From Akkermansiaceae bacterium (GTDB lineage: Bacteria; Verrucomicrobiota; Verrucomicrobiia; Verrucomicrobiales; Akkermansiaceae): DNA of 64,000 nt. The translations under genes and the position numbers were made by a program. The notes under the pieces are model-generated. The model made no database searches and was not told the origin of the DNA. It saw nothing but the letters and a program-made list of their open reading frames with translations. Positions 59,131-64,000 of this stretch are shown in pieces; the stretch's first letter is position 1, and each line of letters begins with the position of its first letter. Location: positions 1 through 64,000 of the forward strand of contig SUVL01000008.1 of NCBI GenBank assembly GCA_015062005.1. The letters are read 5' to 3'.

Positions 59131-59919
59131 TTACTCAATCACGCTCCAGAGGCGGCCGTTGCGGGCGCGGATGAGGCGGATATCCAGGTCGAAGGCGGCG
59201 CGGAGGTTCTGCTCGGTGAGCACGTCATCGCGCGAGCCGTAGGCCTGGATTTCGCCCTGGCGCAGAATCATGCCGCGGTCAAACTCAGGCAGAATATCCT
59301 CAATGCGCTGGGTGATGAAGATGATGGTGAGCTCCGGGTGGGTGCGGGCCAGCTCCGCGATGGTGCCGAGCAGGAACTCGCGCCCGGCAATGTCGAGGTA
59401 GACGCTGGGTTCATCCAGTATCATGAGCTCGGGCTGCGTCATGAGCGCGCGGGCAATGAGCACCTTCACCTGCTCGCCGCTGCTCATGGTGGCCACCGTG
59501 CGCTCCATGAGGTGCCCGGCCCTCAGGCTGCGCATGAGCCCGGCGGCGCGCTCTTCCTCCTCCGCTGTGGGCTCGCGGTAGAGGCCGATGGTGGCATCCG
59601 GCCCGCTGAGCACCATCTCCCGCCCGGTCCATTCGCGGTCGCCCAGCCACTGGTGCATGAGCGGGCTCACCCAGGCGATGCGCTTGCGCAGCTCCTGCAG
59701 GTTCACCGTGCCGAAACGGCGGCCCAGCACCTCTACCGTGGCGCCGAAAAGCGGCCAGGCATAGCCCATGAGCATGCGCACCAGCGTGGTTTTGCCGGCG
59801 CCGTTGGCGCCCAGGATGAAGCAGCGCTCCCCCTTTTTCACCTGCCAGTTGATGCTGTGCAGAATTTCACGGCCGCTGAGGTAGACGGTGGCTTTTTCGA
59901 CATTGATGACTTTTTCCAT
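59131..59919 (-). CDS. ABC transporter ATP-binding protein, single domain
   Basis: 262 residues from the ATG at 59919, just past the ilvC terminator. Walker A is ILGANGAGKTTLVRML, the signature is ATMSSGEQVKVLIARAL and Walker B is PELMILDEPSVYLDIAG. The switch position reads FITQRIEDIL: Gln replaces the usual His, which may weaken hydrolysis or mark a subfamily. No permease or binding-protein gene is next to it. It resembles the ModF/PhnC-like stand-alone ATPases. Its role is unknown. Confidence 0.8.
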   Translation of the reverse strand: MEKVINVEKATVYLSGREILHSINWQVKKGERCFILGANGAGKTTLVRMLMGYAWPLFGATVEVLGRRFGTVNLQELRKRIAWVSPLMHQWLGDREWTGREMVLSGPDATIGLYREPTAEEEERAAGLMRSLRAGHLMERTVATMSSGEQVKVLIARALMTQPELMILDEPSVYLDIAGREFLLGTIAELARTHPELTIIFITQRIEDILPEFDRGMILRQGEIQAYGSRDDVLTEQNLRAAFDLDIRLIRARNGRLWSVIE

Positions 59920-59931
59920 GGTCGCAGGGGC

Positions 59932-59969
59932 GTAAAAAGATTCGGCGGGTTGGAGCAACCCGCCGAATC
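59932..59969 (-). terminator. Terminator of ilvC
   Basis: The 14-bp stem GATTCGGCGGGTTG/CAACCCGCCGAATC is followed on the minus strand by TTTTTACG, 18 nt past the ilvC stop codon. Confidence 0.9.
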
Positions 59970-59986
59970 GTGAGATTGATGTGTGA

Positions 59987-60967
59987 TTAGTTGCGTTCGA
60001 AGAGGGAGCGGATCTTGCTGCCCACGATTTCGACCGGGTGCTCAGCCAGAGCGGCGCGCTTGGCCAGCAGGTTGGGGGCGCCGGCTGCGGCTTCGGCCAG
60101 CCACACGCGGGCGAACTCGCCGCTTTCGATGCGCTTGAGGCTTTCCTTCATCTTCTCCTTCACCTCCGGCCCCAGAATCTGCGGGCCGTTGTAGTACTCA
60201 CCGAACTCAGCGGTGTTGGAGATGACGCTGTTCATGGCCTGGATGCCCTTGTTGTAGATGATATCCACGATGAGCTTGGCCTCGTGTACGCACTCGAAGT
60301 AGGCCATCTCGGCGGGGTAGCCGGCTTCGATGAGGGTCTCGAAACCGTACTTCATGAGGTCCACCAGACCACCGCAGAGCACGTTCTGCTCGCCGAAAAG
60401 GTCCTCGTAGGTCTCCTGCTGCATGGTGCATTCCAGCACGCCGCCGCGGGTCAGACCCTCTGCCTTGGCCATGGCCAGGGCGGTCTGCTGGGCGTTGCCG
60501 CTCGGGTTCTGCCACACCGCGATGAGACCCGGGCAGCCGAAACCTTCCTCGAATACGCGGCGCACCTCGGTGCCCGGCCCCTTCGGAGCCACCATGATCA
60601 CGTCCACATCTGCCGGCGGCACGATGGTCTTGAACACGTAGGCAAAACCGTGGGAGCAGCACAGCGTCTTGCCGGCTGCCAGGTTCGGCTTGATCTGCGT
60701 CTCGTACACCTCGCCGTGGTGCTCATCCGGCAGGAGAATGTGGATGATATCAGCCTTGGCGGCTGCCTCGGCCACGGGCATTACTTCAAAACCGTCCTGT
60801 GCGGCGGCGTCCCAGCTCTTGCCGGGGCGGATGCCGATGATTACGTGCACACCGCTGTCGCGCATGCAGAGAGCCTGGGCGCGGCCCTGGGCACCATAGC
60901 CGATTACGGCCACTGTCTTGCCGTTGAGAACGCTCACATCGGCGTCCTTGTCGTGGAGAATGTTCAT
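59987..60967 (-). CDS. ilvC: Ketol-acid reductoisomerase
   Basis: 326 residues, the short class I form. It isomerises and reduces acetolactate or acetohydroxybutyrate in valine/isoleucine/leucine synthesis. It has the nucleotide motif VIGYGAQGRAQALCMRDSG with the following loop IGIRPGKSW, the HILLPDEHHGEVYE stretch, KGPGTEVRRVFEEGFGCPGL and the metal-binding region QQETYEDLFGEQNVLCGGL with Asp and Glu. Length is normal. It stands alone with its own promoter and terminator; other ilv genes are elsewhere. Confidence 0.96.
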   Translation of the reverse strand: MNILHDKDADVSVLNGKTVAVIGYGAQGRAQALCMRDSGVHVIIGIRPGKSWDAAAQDGFEVMPVAEAAAKADIIHILLPDEHHGEVYETQIKPNLAAGKTLCCSHGFAYVFKTIVPPADVDVIMVAPKGPGTEVRRVFEEGFGCPGLIAVWQNPSGNAQQTALAMAKAEGLTRGGVLECTMQQETYEDLFGEQNVLCGGLVDLMKYGFETLIEAGYPAEMAYFECVHEAKLIVDIIYNKGIQAMNSVISNTAEFGEYYNGPQILGPEVKEKMKESLKRIESGEFARVWLAEAAAGAPNLLAKRAALAEHPVEIVGSKIRSLFERN

Positions 60968-61022
60968 GATTATTTCTGGGGTTGAGTGTTCAGGCTTGCA
61001 TCGCCCGAATGGTCAGGTCTGG

Positions 61023-61050
61023 ATTGTAGCAGCGGTCGCCTGCATTGCAA
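61023..61050 (-). promoter_or_regulatory. Promoter of ilvC
   Basis: TTGCAA (61050-61045), a 16-bp spacer and TACAAT (61028-61023) on the minus strand; the leader is about 48 nt. Confidence 0.65.
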
Positions 61051-61090
61051 GCTAAATTTGTGTATTCAAGCGGGATATAGGTTATTTTTC

Positions 61091-61118
61091 TTGCGGTGGC
61101 GGTGAAATATGGTACAGT
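61091..61118 (+). promoter_or_regulatory. Leaderless-type promoter of the pseudopilin gene
   Basis: TTGCGG (61091-61096), a 16-bp spacer and TACAGT (61113-61118); ATG after 9 nt. Confidence 0.55.
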
Positions 61119-61127
61119 AGAGGGCGT

Positions 61128-61919
61128 ATGAAGCTTCGCATTTCTCCCCGGCTCTCTGCCGGTTTCACTCTGATTGAATTGATGGTGGTAATCGCCATCA
61201 TGGTGACGCTGGCCAGCATCGCCGGCACGGCTATCTATTCCCACATGGGCGCGGGCGATGAGGCCAAGTGCCGCGCCCAGCTTGAGCAGCTGCACCAGCT
61301 CGGCATCAAGTACAGCCAGGATATTGCCCACCCGGCCCTCCTGCCCACCAGCGGCATGGATGATAACGAGGATACCGACACGGTGAACGAGACCGATGGC
61401 TGGTGGATTTCCATCGCCCCCGAGCTGGATGCCGTAGTATTCCCCCGCCAGATGGGCGGCAAGATGAAGGTTTCCTCCATCTTCCACTGCCCGGCTGACC
61501 ACCGCGCCGATATCGGCTCCGACAGCACCTTCGCTGCCGATGAAAAGAGCGTTTCCTACGTCTCCTGGACCGATGCTACCGAAGACCCCGAAAACCCGAA
61601 TTCCTGCATCCGCACCACGGCTAAGCAGAATCTGGATAAATTGCCCTGGCTTTCCGATGGCAACCCGGTGAAGGGTGAAAGCGTGACCAGCTCAGACTCC
61701 TTCAAGAAGATGGTGATGCCCGCAGCCGAGCGCCACAACGGCAAAATCATGGTGGTATACGCCAGCGGTATGGTGAAGGCCATCGAGGTGGAGGAAGACG
61801 CCGCCGCTGATAAACTCTTCAGGAAATTTGCTCCGGACCTGGCCGCGAAGGCCGAAAAGGAAGGCAAGAAGGGTAAGAATGGTAAGAAAGCCCGCCAGGC
61901 TGCCGATGATGAAGAATGA
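61128..61919 (+). CDS. Type II secretion/type IV pilus pseudopilin-like protein
   Basis: 263 residues. The prepilin signal is clear: a short basic leader, then AGFTLIELMVVIAIMVTLAS, with Gly before the cleavage site, Glu at +5 and a hydrophobic helix. The rest is a secreted-looking domain with SYVSWTDATEDPENPNSCIR and AAERHNGKIMVVYASGMVKA, as in the DUF1559-like or verrucomicrobial pseudopilins. The C-terminus is a poly-Lys/Gly tail (EKEGKKGKNGKKARQAADDE). No other secretion gene is near, so it is an orphan. The end overlaps the tilS start by 14 nt. Confidence 0.82.
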   Translation: MKLRISPRLSAGFTLIELMVVIAIMVTLASIAGTAIYSHMGAGDEAKCRAQLEQLHQLGIKYSQDIAHPALLPTSGMDDNEDTDTVNETDGWWISIAPELDAVVFPRQMGGKMKVSSIFHCPADHRADIGSDSTFAADEKSVSYVSWTDATEDPENPNSCIRTTAKQNLDKLPWLSDGNPVKGESVTSSDSFKKMVMPAAERHNGKIMVVYASGMVKAIEVEEDAAADKLFRKFAPDLAAKAEKEGKKGKNGKKARQAADDEE

Positions 61920-62865
61920 TGCACCTGCGCCGCTGCCCCTGGAGCCGGACTGCCTGCCGTACTTGCAGCAACCGGTGGTGCTGGGGCTCAGCGGCGGGAG
62001 AGATTCTGTGGCCCTGTTGCACCTGCTGGTGCAGCAGGGTTGCGCTGTCCGGGCCCTTCATGTGCACCACGGCATCCGCGGCGCTGAGGCCGATGCCGAT
62101 GCCGCCTTCTGCGCCCGCCTCTGCCACGAGCTCGATGTACCTTTCGAACTGCAGCGGGTGGATGTGCCGGCCCTGGCCACAGAGCAGGGCGTTTCCCTGG
62201 AAACCGCCGGGCGCCACGCCCGCCGCTGGCTGCTGGCCGCCGCCGCCCGCCGTTGCAAAGGCGGGGTGGTGGCGCTTGCCCACCATGCCGATGACCAGGC
62301 CGAAACCGTGCTCTTCCGCCTCGCACGCGGCTCTGCCGGCCTGCGCGGCATGCAGCCGGTGCATGTAGCCAGCGGTATCACCTGGGTGCGCCCCATGCTC
62401 AGCTGGCGCCGCGCTGAAATCACCGCCTGGCTCCGGCAGATGGGCCAGAACTGGCGAGATGACGCCACCAACGCCGTGGCGGATGTAGCCCGCAATTCCC
62501 TGCGCCTGGAGGCTCTCCCCGCGTTGAACAAGGCACTGGGGCGCGATGTAACCCCCATCCTCGGCCGCAGTGCCCGCCTGCATGCCGAAACCATCGATGC
62601 CCTGGAAGCCGCCCTGCAGTCCCTGCCATCCCGCGACCCCCAGGGGCGCCTCTACCTCCCCTTTGTCTGGCAGCAGCCCCTCGCGCTGCAAAAGGCCATC
62701 GTGCGCCATTACCTGCAGCAGAACTCCGTCCCCGACATCAGTGAGGAACTGGTGCTCGCCATCGTGGCCATTCTGCCGGCAGATGCACCCGCTTCCCGCG
62801 TGAACCTCCCCGGCAACCGCCAGGCCGCCCGCCGCGAACGCCGCCTCCTCATCACCCCGGCCTGA
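61906..62865 (+). CDS. tilS: tRNA(Ile)-lysidine synthetase
   Basis: 319 residues from the ATG at 61906 (61909 is equally possible). TilS changes C34 of tRNA-Ile2(CAU) to lysidine, an essential step. The N-type ATP-pyrophosphatase P-loop is VVLGLSGGRDSVALLHLL, then ALHVHHGIRGAEADADAAFC. LAHHADDQAETVLFRLARGS is the family signature, and WRDDATN-like WRDDATNAVADVARNSLRLE follows. It lacks the long C-terminal tRNA-binding domains and so is a short form. It overlaps the pseudopilin gene and is probably translated from the same mRNA. Confidence 0.92.
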   Translation: MMKNDAPAPLPLEPDCLPYLQQPVVLGLSGGRDSVALLHLLVQQGCAVRALHVHHGIRGAEADADAAFCARLCHELDVPFELQRVDVPALATEQGVSLETAGRHARRWLLAAAARRCKGGVVALAHHADDQAETVLFRLARGSAGLRGMQPVHVASGITWVRPMLSWRRAEITAWLRQMGQNWRDDATNAVADVARNSLRLEALPALNKALGRDVTPILGRSARLHAETIDALEAALQSLPSRDPQGRLYLPFVWQQPLALQKAIVRHYLQQNSVPDISEELVLAIVAILPADAPASRVNLPGNRQAARRERRLLITPA

Positions 62866-63036
62866 ATAGCTCTGACGCGCTCTTACCCCCGCCTGCCACC
62901 TTACGCCCGTTTCACGGGCTTAAAGTTCCGCTCCCATCTCCGGCTATCGCCACCGCCGTGACATGCCCTTCGGCTCGCCACTGCACATCAAACAGTTCAA
63001 CACTGGCGGGCGAATGCCCGCGGAATTTTTTACTTC

Positions 63037-63063
63037 GTAACTCGTAATTCGTAACTCGTAATT
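63037..63063. repeat. Short AT word repeat
   Basis: The words GTAACTCGTAATTC repeat in tandem from 63040 to 63063. It is the same style of simple word array seen at the ends of IVP-type elements, here without a gene or a clear opposite arm. Confidence 0.5.
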
Positions 63064-63111
63064 CCAGTATCGTGCTTCTTGCTGAAAAAAAGCGGGGGGT
63101 ACCCGGCTTGC

Positions 63112-63657
63112 TCACTTGAGCAGCTCATCAATGAGGAAATCGCCGGTAACCATCCAGTAGCGCATGGTGAGCCCGGCCAGGAAGGCCGCTGCCAGGATGG
63201 CAATCACATACAGGCGGCGGAGGATGATGTGCAGCGCACCGTCCTCCTGGGTGTAGGAGGCAGTGGAAAGGATGGAGGAGTCGCCGCTGCTCTTCTTCAA
63301 CTTCTTTTTTTTCTTCTTCTTGGGCTCATCAGCTGCTTCTTCCGCAGCCGTGGTCTCAGCGGCAGCATCGTCATACATCAGCATGGCGGAACCAACGTGG
63401 TAGACCGCGCGGGGCACGAGAATGGCGGCTTGCGTGGGCTGGCTTTCCGCCAGGAGCGTGGCTCCCTCAGTGGCAATGGCAATCACGTAGCCCTCCTCCT
63501 GCAGGGTGATAGTGCAGTGCTGGGGCAGTAGATCCGTGATGTGCGGCAGGGAAATGGAACAATCCGCCCCCGACCCGATGAGGAGCACAGAGCCATCCTC
63601 GGGCAGGTTGTAGCGGTAGTCGTTACCGGAAGCGTCGATGATATCGATAGCGGGCAT
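63112..63657 (-). CDS. FHA-like protein with C-terminal membrane anchor
   Basis: 181 residues from the ATG at 63657. The N-terminal 95 residues look like a forkhead-associated domain: SVLLIGSGADCSISLPH matches the conserved G-(R/S)-x-x-x-x-D/S-I-x-L strand pattern, followed by HCTITLQEEGYVI. A lysine-rich linker (PKKKKKKKLKKSSG) leads to one transmembrane helix (RLYVIAILAAAFLAGLTMRY) near the C-terminus. FHA domains bind phospho-threonine; the partner kinase is not in the window. The lysine run is encoded by a near-homopolymer, a possible slippage site. Confidence 0.6.
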   Translation of the reverse strand: MPAIDIIDASGNDYRYNLPEDGSVLLIGSGADCSISLPHITDLLPQHCTITLQEEGYVIAIATEGATLLAESQPTQAAILVPRAVYHVGSAMLMYDDAAAETTAAEEAADEPKKKKKKKLKKSSGDSSILSTASYTQEDGALHIILRRLYVIAILAAAFLAGLTMRYWMVTGDFLIDELLK

Positions 63658-64000
63658 ATACGCACCACAGTATGCCATATATACCGGAAAAGGCAAGGAA
63701 AAAGGTTCAGCCAGAGCAATTATTCCATATGAGCCCCAAAGATTTGGAACAAGGGGATTGACTATTGGGATCTTCTAAAAAGTCACTAAATGGGAATTTG
63801 GCGGGATGTACAAAGGACAAATTACAAAGGACAATTTAGGAGTTCCGCTCGCCTTAGGCTCGCCATTTTAAACAGCTGCGGCAAAGCCGCAGGGAACTTT
63901 CAAATTGTACTTTGTCCCTTGTACTTTCAAACATCAATTTGTTGATTATTTTCGAGTTTTTAGAAGTCCCCTATTGACTATTGGCGATTGGCGATTTGAA
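63658..64000. repeat. Gene-free inverted word/hairpin element
   Basis: No gene is supported after 63657. From 63806 the word CAAAGGACAAATTA repeats, then come two hairpins (CGCC/GGCG and GCTGCGG/CCGCAG). The words then return inverted (AAATTGTACTTTGTCC) to about 63929. Outside them, CTTCTAAAAA (63772) and TTTTTAGAAG (63958) form another inverted pair. This resembles the arms of IVP elements but has no gene. At the edge, TTGGCGATTGGCGATT is another word array. Confidence 0.5.

Overview
This is a chromosomal window from a Gram-negative bacterium. It is most likely a gut-type verrucomicrobial relative, perhaps Akkermansiaceae. The RHS wording, the gene content and the promoter style suggest this, but no rRNA gene is present to prove it. 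From about 9.6 kb onward the DNA is GC-rich, tightly packed core genome, mostly on the minus strand. The first 9.6 kb is visibly more AT-rich and is an accessory region.

Accessory region (1-9.6 kb): A frameshifted tyrosine recombinase (1334-2345) is followed by three tandem, progressively decayed cassettes that read leftwards from a tRNA-Met gene (9643-9714). A full cassette holds: (i) a strong conserved promoter; (ii) a roughly 135-nt leader with compensating stem changes between copies; (iii) a 23-25 residue hydrophobic peptide; (iv) a terminator; (v) a leaderless DNase I-like (EEP) nuclease gene; (vi) an orphan RHS C-terminal tip; (vii) a small membrane protein, probably immunity; and (viii) a boundary repeat with 11-bp iterons, a bidirectional terminator and a conserved tail ending near AACACGTTAACATTAAG. 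Cassette 1 (9.64-6.2 kb) is complete. Cassette 2 (6.2-3.7 kb) has a truncated RHS piece, an intact small membrane gene and a decayed gene. Cassette 3 (3.7-2.5 kb) retains the peptide and a truncated nuclease. The triplicated peptide/leader unit is the best candidate for an undescribed system.

Core region: 9.8-20 kb carries a CGWC thioredoxin-like protein, a lipoprotein, Hsp33, oligopeptidase A, a DUF4143 ATPase, and metK with two U32-like paralogues. 20-31 kb has an HtrA protease with a degenerate lipoprotein partner, a GDPD-like protein, polyphosphate kinase, two apparently circularly permuted SBP_bac_3 proteins and guaA. 31-46 kb has clpB, a UvrD/PcrA helicase, an OmpA-like protein, an M23 peptidase, transketolase, an ankyrin protein, a decayed acyl-activating gene and kbl. 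46-54 kb has plsX, rpmF, DUF177, a HAD-FolB fusion, an exported protein, nadB, crcB and an RmlD-like reductase. 54-64 kb has an RND efflux pump whose adaptor is two MFP modules fused in one chain, an ABC ATPase, ilvC, an orphan pseudopilin, tilS and an FHA-like membrane protein.

Small mobile elements are frequent: two four-helix-bundle (IVP) genes inside long inverted, hairpin-rich arms; a 212-bp MITE with a 9-bp target duplication plus a partial copy in cassette 2; two palindromic REP-like elements, one of which supplies the start of an ORF; and two tandem-repeat arrays. At least eight genes have a good sigma-70 promoter whose predicted transcription start falls 0-4 nt before the start codon, so leaderless mRNAs seem common in this organism.
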